NCBI GenBank assembly: GCA_910577055.1
Contig: CAJTKX010000002.1
Span: 1 to 64,000, forward strand
DNA length: 64,000 bases
From: an uncultured Christensenella sp.
GTDB taxonomy: Bacteria > Bacillota > Clostridia > Christensenellales > Borkfalkiaceae
Direction of reading: 5' to 3'
Below the pieces are notes generated by a model that worked only from the letters and a program-made list of their open reading frames with translations, was not told where the DNA came from and did not search any database. The position numbers and the translations under genes are program-made. Below are positions 58,571-64,000 of the stretch, piece after piece. How positions within the stretch are numbered: the stretch's first letter is position 1; the number at the start of each line of letters is the position of its first letter.

Positions 58571-58801
58571 ATGTGTAAAGAAATTAACGATATTCTTTAC
58601 GACACGACGTCCTCCACAATAGATAAAAAATTCACATACGGTAAACCCGGCGACGCAGACGGCTACGAAGAGACTTTATATATAACGAACGACGGAAAAT
58701 ATTTTATCTACACAAACGGCGGCCCCATGTCAAAATATACCACGGAGAATATAACCGCGATAGAGCGCGAGGACGTGAAGAATTGGATTTTGTCGCATTG
58801 A
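58571..58801 (+). CDS. small soluble protein of unknown function
   Basis: 76 residues from the ATG at 58571, behind AGGGAG; an upstream in-frame ATG lies in the promoter. Reads MCKEINDILYDTTSSTIDKK at the start, then an aromatic beta-rich middle (GYEETLYITNDGKYFIYTNG) and a helical end. I cannot name a family. It is monocistronic and apparently repressor-controlled through the palindrome over its -10 box. Confidence 0.6.
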   Translation: MCKEINDILYDTTSSTIDKKFTYGKPGDADGYEETLYITNDGKYFIYTNGGPMSKYTTENITAIEREDVKNWILSH

Positions 58802-58847
58802 GGGACGTTGAACCGTCTTAACGGTGCGAATCTAATTTTAAAAACAA

Positions 58848-58875
58848 GCCGTGCGGCTAAAATCAGCCGCACGGC
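58848..58875. terminator. bidirectional terminator
   Basis: 11-bp perfect stem GCCGTGCGGCT/AGCCGCACGGC (58848-58858, 58865-58875) with T-rich sequence on both sides. It ends both the small gene (plus) and the tiny-ORF unit (minus). Confidence 0.88.
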
Positions 58876-58924
58876 GAAATTTTTTATTTAGTTTTGATTT
58901 TTGAAATCGCCTTCTTCACGGGGC

Positions 58925-59002
58925 TTATCGCCAAATCGGTTTAATACCACGCAGCTCCCCTCGGCTGCAAACAAAATCCGCTACTTCGAAATCAGATTTC
59001 AC
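58925..59002 (-). CDS. possible 25-codon ORF or frameshifted fragment
   Basis: GTG start. Reads KSDFEVADFVCSRGEL then RGIKPIWR after the first residue. It has no ribosome site, but the sequence looks coding. The ORF at 58992 would run into it if one base were skipped at ATC-TGA-TTT, so both may be pieces of one degraded gene. A third piece ending AISKIKTK and stop lies in the first frame just downstream (about 58885-58920). Confidence 0.3.
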   Translation of the reverse strand: MKSDFEVADFVCSRGELRGIKPIWR

Positions 59003-59018
59003 CCGTAAACTTGTACAT
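58992..59018 (-). CDS. possible 8-codon ORF
   Basis: Reads MYKFTGEI and stop. It is in the same frame as the 13-codon ORF upstream and two codons after its stop. GGAAGG, overlapping the end of that ORF, could serve as its ribosome site. Confidence 0.3.
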   Translation of the reverse strand: MYKFTGEI

Positions 59019-59024
59019 TGGAGT

Positions 59025-59066
59025 TTACCTTCCTTTATCTTTCTTTATTCCGGTGTAAATTTTCAT
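59025..59066 (-). CDS. 13-residue tiny ORF with strong ribosome site
   Basis: Reads MKIYTGIKKDKGR and stop. GGAGG lies eight bases upstream, in the loop of a 7-bp hairpin AAATTTA/TAAATTT, so access to the ribosome could be regulated. A basic peptide with no known family. Confidence 0.45.
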   Translation of the reverse strand: MKIYTGIKKDKGR

Positions 59067-59228
59067 AAATTTACCTCCAAAAATAAATTTGCCCTTATCA
59101 CATAAAGACGGCTGATGCCGATTAAATTAACCTTGTCCCGCTTTCGCGGCTACGTCCCTTTCATATAGCTTACCTCGTATTAATGTTGGTACCTAACATT
59201 TTTTGTAAGTTATTTTCTTTTCATCTAT

Positions 59229-59256
59229 ATTGTAACACGGATTTACAATTTGTCAA
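59229..59256 (-). promoter_or_regulatory. promoter of the minus-strand tiny-ORF unit
   Basis: TTGACA (59251-59256), 16-bp spacer, TACAAT (59229-59234). Between this and the antiporter gene (59257-59352) there is also a plus-strand TATAAT near 59319 that may serve the antiporter. Confidence 0.7.
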
Positions 59257-59352
59257 TACCTTTTTTAAAAAAATAATAGAAATATATATAATAAAGTACA
59301 CTTTTTAAAACATTGTGATATAATATTTCGGAATCACGAATAGGAGATAAAA

Positions 59353-60822
59353 ATGAACGGCATATTTTTAATCGACGGCGGGTTGGACTTCGTTATAATT
59401 CTTGCAATAATACTGTTTGCAACGAAGCTTATCGGCCTTTTGTTCAGAAAAATCGGACTGCCCCAAGTTCTCGGCTACATAATTGCGGGCATAATTATAG
59501 GACCGGCGATATTCGGCGAGCTTTGCGGCTTCTCGCTTATCGGCATCGATAAGGGCGGCGACGCACCTACCTATACCGCGCTGTTCCTTTTGAACGGCAC
59601 AAAAGCAGACGGCGCCCCCTTTGCGGCGGGCACGGACGGACTTGCGATATTCTCGAAAATAGGCGTGCTGCTTTTAATGTTCTCGACGGGGCTTGGAACA
59701 AACCTTAAAGAGTTGAAAAAGACGGGGCTTGCGGCAATACTGGTTGCTTGCGCGGGCGTGCTTGTACCCCTCGCGCTCGGCACGCTGATTTCTTTACCGT
59801 TCGGCGATATAGGGCTTGGCACCGAAAATATTTACAACAGCATCTTCATAGGAATGATACTTACGGCGACTTCCGTTGCCATAACCGTATCGGTTTTAAA
59901 AGAGCTTGGGAAAATAAACACCAAGCTTGGCACGACGATAGTTTCGGCGGCGATAATCGACGACGTTATCGGCATAGTGCTTTTGTCCGTTGTTACGGGT
60001 ATAGCAAAGGCGGGCGCAACCGAGTACGAAACGGGCACTTTCCAATGGTTCAAAGCCCAATGGTGGGGAACGCTTATAATGATTGTCGCGTTCTTCGTTG
60101 TGGCGATTGCGCTCGGGTTCGGGGTTTCCTACCTTTTCAAATGGCTTGACAAGAAGTGGCCCGTAACCCACCGTATTCCCGTTTTCTCGCTTGTGGTATG
60201 TTTCTTTTACAGTTGGGTTGCCGAAGAAATTTTCGGCGTAGCGGACATTACGGGCGCGTTCCTTGCGGGCGTAGTGCTTTCGACGGTACACCGAGCAAGC
60301 GCTTATACCGACAAGAAAATAGAAGTTAACACCTACACGATGTTTGCCCCCGTGTTCTTTGCGAACATAGGCATAAGCAACATATCGTTCAGCGGAATGA
60401 GCGGAATGATTGTTTTGCTTGCATTCCTTGCGGTGCTTATGGGGCTTATAGGCAAAATCATCGGGTGCGGCGCAGCTGCAAAAGGGTTTAAATACAGTTG
60501 GCGCGAAAGCGCGATTGCGGGCGTAGGCATGATGGCGCGCGGCGAAGTTGCCTTGATAGTGACGGAAACAGCGGTAAACGCGGGCTTGCCCCAAGACTTT
60601 ATGATAATGACCGTGCTGTTGATATTGTTCTCATCGATTTTAACGCCTATACTTTTAAAGGTGCTGTACCGCGAAAAGAAATCTGACGGCGACGGCGGAA
60701 GCGACGGGAACGGAAGCGAACATGTGGAAGCGCCCGAACACCCCGTTGCGCATGTGGCGGCTGAGGAATTGGGCTATGCGGAGCCCACAACTCCCGCTCC
60801 GAACACAACCGAAAACAAATAA
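59353..60822 (+). CDS. CPA2 family cation:proton antiporter
   Basis: 489 residues with about 12-13 membrane helices, of the KefB/NapA-type sodium or potassium/proton exchanger family. The N-terminal helix pair is LFRKIGLPQVLGYIIAGIIIGP. The ion-binding Asp region is ILTATSVAITVSVL, then AAIIDDVIGIVLLSVV with the paired Asp. A charged hydrophilic tail (about 440-489) rich in Gly/Asp/Glu/Pro lacks a full TrkA-N domain. The ribosome site is AGGAGA. Ion specificity is unknown. Confidence 0.9.
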   Translation: MNGIFLIDGGLDFVIILAIILFATKLIGLLFRKIGLPQVLGYIIAGIIIGPAIFGELCGFSLIGIDKGGDAPTYTALFLLNGTKADGAPFAAGTDGLAIFSKIGVLLLMFSTGLGTNLKELKKTGLAAILVACAGVLVPLALGTLISLPFGDIGLGTENIYNSIFIGMILTATSVAITVSVLKELGKINTKLGTTIVSAAIIDDVIGIVLLSVVTGIAKAGATEYETGTFQWFKAQWWGTLIMIVAFFVVAIALGFGVSYLFKWLDKKWPVTHRIPVFSLVVCFFYSWVAEEIFGVADITGAFLAGVVLSTVHRASAYTDKKIEVNTYTMFAPVFFANIGISNISFSGMSGMIVLLAFLAVLMGLIGKIIGCGAAAKGFKYSWRESAIAGVGMMARGEVALIVTETAVNAGLPQDFMIMTVLLILFSSILTPILLKVLYREKKSDGDGGSDGNGSEHVEAPEHPVAHVAAEELGYAEPTTPAPNTTENK

Positions 60823-60825
60823 TAT

Positions 60826-60856
60826 AAGTCCCGCGCGGCGATGCCGCGCGGGACTT
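60826..60856. terminator. antiporter terminator
   Basis: 14-bp perfect stem AAGTCCCGCGCGGC, loop GAT, and its complement, followed by TTCGTTTT. Confidence 0.9.
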
Positions 60857-60908
60857 TTCGTTTTAATAAAAATTCAAATTAACGTCGCAACAAGTGCTTA
60901 CAACGCAA

Positions 60909-61493
60909 TTAAATCTCTTCCAACTCGTCAAGGGTTAGCGAAAAGCCCTCGATAAAGTTTTTGAAAAAGTACTCTACTTCGGGCATATTGCGCGAGTGCA
61001 AGTCCTCTTCTATACTTTTTTTCGCTTTGACGAATTCACTGTTGCCGCACTTCAACTCTTCAAGGCACTTTACATACGCCGCAAGCCTATCCGCAGCCTT
61101 CATAAACTTAAATTCAAGGCTGTCCGCATCGGGCTTAACCGCAAGCGCGAACTCGCCGCGCAGTTCTTCGGGCAAGGTATACAAAAGCTTGTCGCACGCC
61201 CTATCCTCCAACTGCTTATACGCGCCGTGAATAGAATTGTTGAAATACTTTATCGGCGTGGGCAAATCACCCGTCATAACCTCGCTACACTCGTGATAGA
61301 CGGCGTACAGCACCGCCTTAGACGCGTCAGCCGTGCCGCCGAAAACCTTGTTGTTTATAACCGCAAGCGCGTGCGCGAACATAGCGACTTGTTGGGAGTG
61401 CTCCATAATGTTCTCTTCCCGTACGCTTCGCATAAGCTGCCAACGCTTGATATACTTCATTCTGTCCATAAAAGCGTAAAAATTGTAACCCAT
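60909..61493 (-). CDS. YfbR-like HD-domain 5'-deoxynucleotidase
   Basis: 194 residues from the ATG at 61493 (MGYNFYAFMDRMKYIKRW). An HD-domain phosphohydrolase that removes phosphate from deoxynucleoside monophosphates. Metal ligands: EHSQQVA (His), YHECSEVMTGD (His/Glu and Asp). The ATG is six bases past a TATAAT and has no ribosome site, so a leaderless mRNA is likely. Six codons further upstream would include the promoter. Confidence 0.88.
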   Translation of the reverse strand: MGYNFYAFMDRMKYIKRWQLMRSVREENIMEHSQQVAMFAHALAVINNKVFGGTADASKAVLYAVYHECSEVMTGDLPTPIKYFNNSIHGAYKQLEDRACDKLLYTLPEELRGEFALAVKPDADSLEFKFMKAADRLAAYVKCLEELKCGNSEFVKAKKSIEEDLHSRNMPEVEYFFKNFIEGFSLTLDELEEI

Positions 61494-61499
61494 ACGTCT

Positions 61500-61505
61500 A
61501 TTATA
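61500..61505 (-). promoter_or_regulatory. -10 box for a leaderless YfbR-like mRNA
   Basis: Minus-strand TATAAT at 61500-61505, exactly six bases before the ATG. The -35 is weak. Confidence 0.55.
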
Positions 61506-61516
61506 GCGCAATTTGT

Positions 61517-61545
61517 TTGACTTTGCACTATATTTATAATATAAT
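61517..61545 (+). promoter_or_regulatory. promoter of the TPP riboswitch-thiT unit
   Basis: TTGACT (61517-61522), 17-bp spacer, TATAAT (61540-61545). Confidence 0.85.
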
Positions 61546-61565
61546 TTTTATACAATAAATATTAT

Positions 61566-61650
61566 ACCGTCGGGGGTGCTTTGAACAGACTTCAAGGCTG
61601 AGATTATACCCTTTGAATCGGCAACGTAATGGTTGAGCGATAAGGCAAAG
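61566..61650 (+). ncRNA. TPP riboswitch (THI element)
   Basis: The conserved parts are in order: CGGGGGTGC, GGCTGAGATTATACCC with the diagnostic CTGAGA and TACCC, GAATCGG, and GTAATGGTTGAGCG. It lies between a consensus promoter and a thiamine transporter gene. The 3' sensor-helix arm (ATAAGGC) is slightly divergent. Confidence 0.9.
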
Positions 61651-61663
61651 AGATTATTTCTTT

Positions 61664-61692
61664 CGTCCCCGTTTTTTGCGTGGGCGATTTTT
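61664..61692 (+). terminator. probable riboswitch terminator before thiT
   Basis: CGTCCCCG (61664-61671) can pair with CGTGGGCG (61679-61686) with one mismatch and one G-U pair, across a TTTTTTG loop, followed by ATTTTTATTTT. Confidence 0.5.
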
Positions 61693-61716
61693 ATTTTCGG
61701 CGGTAGAAGGAGTTTT

Positions 61717-62961
61717 ATGTTTTTTTCACACCTTGCAAGCTCGTACTTCGACCGCATCAAGTACGAGGACGGACAAAAGTACTATTTGTACTCGGAAGTT
61801 TGGACGGAATACGCGCAAAGTCTTTTGACGCAGATATTCTTTTACACGGCGATTGCCCTTGTTGCGATTTTGATTGCAGTAGGGCTGTTGGTACACTTTA
61901 AAAAGCCCGAAGCCTTTAAAGGTTTTACCAACGCGTGCATAGGCATAGTTTGCGGCTTTGCGTTAACCGTAATAGTGAGTATGCTTGCCCTCGGCTATGC
62001 GAAAATCGCCGAAAAAGGCTACGCCGAATACCCCGAAATTTTAGGGCTTGTGCTTGTACCCGCAACGGTTTTGGGCGGCGTAGGCGTTTTGGGAATTGCC
62101 GCGGCGTATATCGCTTCGCTTTTCAACAAAAAAGCCTTTAAAATAACTTGTATGACAGTTGCCGGTCTTTTCCTTGCGTCGTTTATAGCTATGTTTATAT
62201 GTCTTGCGGTATACTCCGCCCACGGCACGGCGGAAGAAAACAACGGGGCGGTTATTACGGTTACAGAAAACGCTGTTTTATATATTTGTGCGGCGGTAAT
62301 TATCGCGCTTATAGTGATTGTGGCGGTATTCGCCGGCAGAAACGAAAAGCGCGGGTTTAACTCAAAATCGATATCTTATGCGGCGGTGTGCATTGCAATG
62401 AGCTTTGCACTTTCGTACATAAAGCCCATAGACTTGCCGCAAGGCGGGTCAGTTACGCCCGCGTCATTGCTGCCGCTTATGATTTACGCATACATTTTCG
62501 GCGTGAGAAAGGGCGTTTTGGCGGGCTTGGTTTACGGCACTCTTCAAGCCGTGCAAGACCCGTGGATTATCCACCCCGCGCAGTTCCTTTTGGACTATCC
62601 CCTTGCCTTCACCGCTATGGGTTTGGCGGGAACTTTCACCAAAATCAAACAGCTTGACAAGCTGCCCCAAGTTCAGTTTGCGCTCGGCGCGGTTTGCGCC
62701 GCAATTGTGCGCTTTGCTTGCCACACCCTTTCGGGCGTGTTCGCATTCTCGGAGTACTCCACCCTCGACAGCGTTTGGGCATACAGCCTTGCGTATAACT
62801 CGTTCGTGTTTATCGACGCGCTTGTATGCATCGTCGTAGGCGTAATAATTTTCTCCGTAAAGCCGTTTGTTAAACAGCTTAAAGCAATACAAGCGGGCGC
62901 GCTTGTAAAGCCCAAAACCGAAGAACCCGCAACCGAAGAAGTCGCTTCAACGGAAATTTAA
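61717..62961 (+). CDS. thiT: thiamine ECF transporter S component ThiT with N-terminal membrane extension
   Basis: 414 residues from the ATG at 61717, behind AGAAGGAG. The C-terminal 190 residues (about 226-395) are ThiT-like: SKSISYAAVCIAMSFALSYI, KPIDLPQGGSVTPASLLPL and GLVYGTLQAVQDPW. The first 225 residues add about five further membrane helices not found in ThiT of 180-200 residues. The TPP riboswitch upstream supports thiamine as substrate. The tail is acidic and Pro/Thr-rich. It has no EcfT partner in the window. Confidence 0.92.
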   Translation: MFFSHLASSYFDRIKYEDGQKYYLYSEVWTEYAQSLLTQIFFYTAIALVAILIAVGLLVHFKKPEAFKGFTNACIGIVCGFALTVIVSMLALGYAKIAEKGYAEYPEILGLVLVPATVLGGVGVLGIAAAYIASLFNKKAFKITCMTVAGLFLASFIAMFICLAVYSAHGTAEENNGAVITVTENAVLYICAAVIIALIVIVAVFAGRNEKRGFNSKSISYAAVCIAMSFALSYIKPIDLPQGGSVTPASLLPLMIYAYIFGVRKGVLAGLVYGTLQAVQDPWIIHPAQFLLDYPLAFTAMGLAGTFTKIKQLDKLPQVQFALGAVCAAIVRFACHTLSGVFAFSEYSTLDSVWAYSLAYNSFVFIDALVCIVVGVIIFSVKPFVKQLKAIQAGALVKPKTEEPATEEVASTEI

Positions 62962-62970
62962 ACAGCATAT

Positions 62971-63009
62971 AAAAAACACCCCGACGGCGTTGCCGTCGGG
63001 GTGTTTTTT
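62971..63009. terminator. bidirectional terminator after thiT
   Basis: 18-bp perfect stem AAAAAACACCCCGACGGC, loop GTT (62989-62991), and its complement. Its core CCCCGACGGC is identical to that of the terminator at 63369. Confidence 0.93.
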
Positions 63010-63012
63010 ATT

Positions 63013-63279
63013 TCAGCGCGGATTCAGCGCGGATTCGGCGGCTAACATTAAGCCGAGTTTGAACCCCTCTTTATAGTGCCCTAATAAAACTTCCGCTTGC
63101 TGTGCAAGTTCGAGTTCGACCATTTCGGTATACTGTTTTTTCTGCTTATCGTTTAAACTTTCATAAAAATTATTAAATATGCTATCTATTGTTTTCTGAT
63201 ATTCGTTATAATTATTAGGTAAAGGAATATGTTCGCAATTTGTTTTACCCAAATATATTTTTTCTATTGCCGATTTCAT
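63013..63279 (-). CDS. DUF6809 family protein
   Basis: 88 residues. Reads MKSAIEKIYLGKTNCEHI at the start and ends GFKLGLMLAAESALNPR. The order (short N-terminal strand, two long helices, then a GF.LG..L motif) matches the DUF6809 family common in gut Clostridia. Function unknown; relatives are often encoded on mobile elements. The ribosome site AAAGGAGGG is strong. The last codons contain an 11-bp tandem repeat (AGCGCGGATTC). It is flanked by two terminators with identical cores. Confidence 0.75.
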   Translation of the reverse strand: MKSAIEKIYLGKTNCEHIPLPNNYNEYQKTIDSIFNNFYESLNDKQKKQYTEMVELELAQQAEVLLGHYKEGFKLGLMLAAESALNPR

Positions 63280-63368
63280 TTTACGCCCTCCTTTTAGACT
63301 AGTTCAAATTATATCACTAAAATAAAAGAAAAAACGCTGTACTCACAAAAGTGATTAATTATGTATTT

Positions 63369-63399
63369 AAAGCCCCGACGGCTAAGCCGTCGGGGCTTT
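63369..63399. terminator. terminator after the site-2 protease gene
   Basis: 14-bp perfect stem AAAGCCCCGACGGC, loop TAA (63383-63385), and its complement. Confidence 0.93.
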
Positions 63400-63401
63400 G
63401 T

Positions 63402-64000
63402 TTAACATCGAACGAATTGTAAAATATCCACAAGCACCGCAAAGACAAGAATTAATATAAACCCCACGGAGTGGATTATCGCCTCTATCTTTCGCGGCAC
63501 GGGTTTTCGGAAAACCCACTCTATTAGGCAGAAAATAACTTTACTGCCGTCAAGGGCGGGTATCGGCAACAGATTGAACACCGCAAGGTTCACGCCTATA
63601 TACGCCGCTATTTCGAAGAACGACTGCACGCTTTGGGTGGCTATTTCCGAAGTGAGCTTTATCGTGGTGACGGGTCCGCCCATTGCGTTCAAGCCGAGGC
63701 TGCCCGTTAACAGCTCGCCCAAGACCTTGAAAATTGTGCCCGCAATCTTAAACGAATACACGAACGACGCGCCTATCGTTTGGAAAAACCCGAGGCGGTA
63801 ATTGTCCGCCGCAACGTTCCAATACTTGCCGTCGTCGCGCTGTATCGTATCTACGCCGAGCGCGCGCCACAGCTTGCTTGTTTCGTTTGAGTTTTGAAAA
63901 TCGCAATCGCCGCGAAGAACTACTTCTTCCGTAATTTCCTCGCCGCCGCGGCTGACGAGTATGGGCACAAGGTCGTCTTGGGTTTTGTTTTTAAGCGCGG
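63402..64000 (-). CDS. rseP: site-2 family membrane metalloprotease (M50, RseP-like), C-terminal part
   Basis: The reading frame continues past the right edge of the window, so only about 199 C-terminal residues are seen. It covers the end of a PDZ domain (PILVSRGGEEITEEVV), a long amphipathic region, and the last membrane helices with the third metal motif NLLPIPALDG (Asp ligand). The HExxH motif is off the window. Site-2 proteases cleave anti-sigma factors in the membrane; in Bacillota this gene usually lies in the dxr-rseP-ispG block, not visible here. Confidence 0.92.
   Translation of the reverse strand, partial: ALKNKTQDDLVPILVSRGGEEITEEVVLRGDCDFQNSNETSKLWRALGVDTIQRDDGKYWNVAADNYRLGFFQTIGASFVYSFKIAGTIFKVLGELLTGSLGLNAMGGPVTTIKLTSEIATQSVQSFFEIAAYIGVNLAVFNLLPIPALDGSKVIFCLIEWVFRKPVPRKIEAIIHSVGFILILVFAVLVDILQFVRC

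Larger units (their letters stand above)
58876..59222 (-). ncRNA. minus-strand transcript with structured leader and tiny ORFs
   Basis: From the promoter at 59229-59256 to the terminator at 58848-58875. Minus-strand hairpins include CCGC-GAAA-GCGG, CGGC-ATCA-GCCG, and AAATTTA/TAAATTT whose loop exposes GGAGG, then GCAGC/GCTGC. No ORF exceeds 26 codons. It may be a regulatory RNA, a small-peptide mRNA, or the leader and frameshifted remnant of a lost gene. I cannot match it to a known riboswitch class. Confidence 0.45.

Noticed and set aside
58876..59222. A known riboswitch class (manganese, Mg2+ M-box or c-di-GMP) in the tiny-ORF unit
   Set aside because: Short pieces resemble parts of these motifs, but no class shows its full set of conserved bases. 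A covariance-model search would decide.
61548..61760. A 70-codon minus-strand ORF upstream of thiT
   Set aside because: It is antisense to the TPP riboswitch and the thiT start. The plus-strand riboswitch and ribosome site explain the sequence.
25527..63399. The many long perfect GC-rich inverted repeats as a CRISPR or mobile repeat family
   Set aside because: Nearly all sit right after stop codons with T-runs and have different sequences, so they are intrinsic terminators.

Overview
The window looks like the chromosome of an endospore-forming member of the Bacillota, class Clostridia, probably an uncultured gut lineage of the Christensenellales type (the lineage is an inference). Supporting signs are the Bacillus-like gene order in several housekeeping blocks, the FakA/Asp23 pair, DUF3343 and DUF6809 proteins, a 22-residue SpoVM-like gene, a SpoIIQ-like peptidase, and many near-consensus sigma-A promoters with 16-18 bp spacers. 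Nearly everything is chromosomal core. I see no phage, plasmid, transposase, CRISPR array or tRNA gene.

Layout. 1-400: the 5' end of a 23S rRNA gene on the minus strand with its own promoter and no 16S gene in front of it. 400-6,000: a sugar isomerase, two small hypothetical genes, a sulfur/selenium module (cysK, cysteine desulfurase, DUF3343), nth, and two zinc-ribbon membrane proteins. 6,200-11,200: the str block (rpsL-rpsG-fusA-tuf), with an unusual repeat-filled fusA-tuf gap. 11,300-26,200: recG, fakA, asp23, rpmB, a dipeptidase, spoVM, rpe, rlmN, rsmB, fmt, def, priA, rpoZ, gmk, yicC and a sugar acetyltransferase. 26,200-34,000: the most accessory-like part. It holds a degenerate nitrilase, an M1 lipoprotein peptidase, a small XRE regulator with overlapping divergent promoters and a candidate sRNA, a CorA transporter behind a leader-peptide attenuator, a SpoIIQ-like peptidase, a two-gene unit of 31-residue peptides, and a MocR regulator facing an ECF transporter S component. 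34,000-41,800: ddl, murF, a hydrolase, rimI, tsaB, tsaE, an FMN riboswitch with ribU, then glyA and trxA. 41,800-58,400: hisS, hslUV, trmFO, topA, dprA, comM, rplS, a PRTase-like gene, yraN, rnhB, rbgA, trmD, rimM, khpA, rpsP, ffh and ylxM. 58,400-64,000: a small palindrome-controlled gene, a minus-strand unit of tiny ORFs, a cation:proton antiporter, a YfbR-like nucleotidase, a TPP riboswitch with thiT, a DUF6809 gene and the C-terminal part of a site-2 protease.

How it works together. The core blocks supply translation (ribosomal proteins, EF-Tu, EF-G, SRP, tRNA and rRNA modification), proteome control (HslUV, Def/Fmt), peptidoglycan precursors (Ddl, MurF) and DNA processing (RecG, PriA, TopA, DprA). 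Three ECF S components (probable pyridoxine-type, riboflavin, thiamine), each under its own control device, suggest a vitamin scavenger.

The most interesting items are short and easily missed: (1) an 11-codon leader ORF plus mutually exclusive terminator/antiterminator upstream of corA, a candidate Mg2+-sensing attenuator; (2) tandem 31-residue peptide genes with related C-termini and a repeated operator-like motif; (3) a minus-strand transcription unit at 58.8-59.3 kb carrying only tiny ORFs; (4) an XRE promoter that shares its -35 box with a divergent promoter for a possible sRNA; (5) several apparently leaderless mRNAs; (6) a 43-codon gene wedged between rsmB and rlmN.
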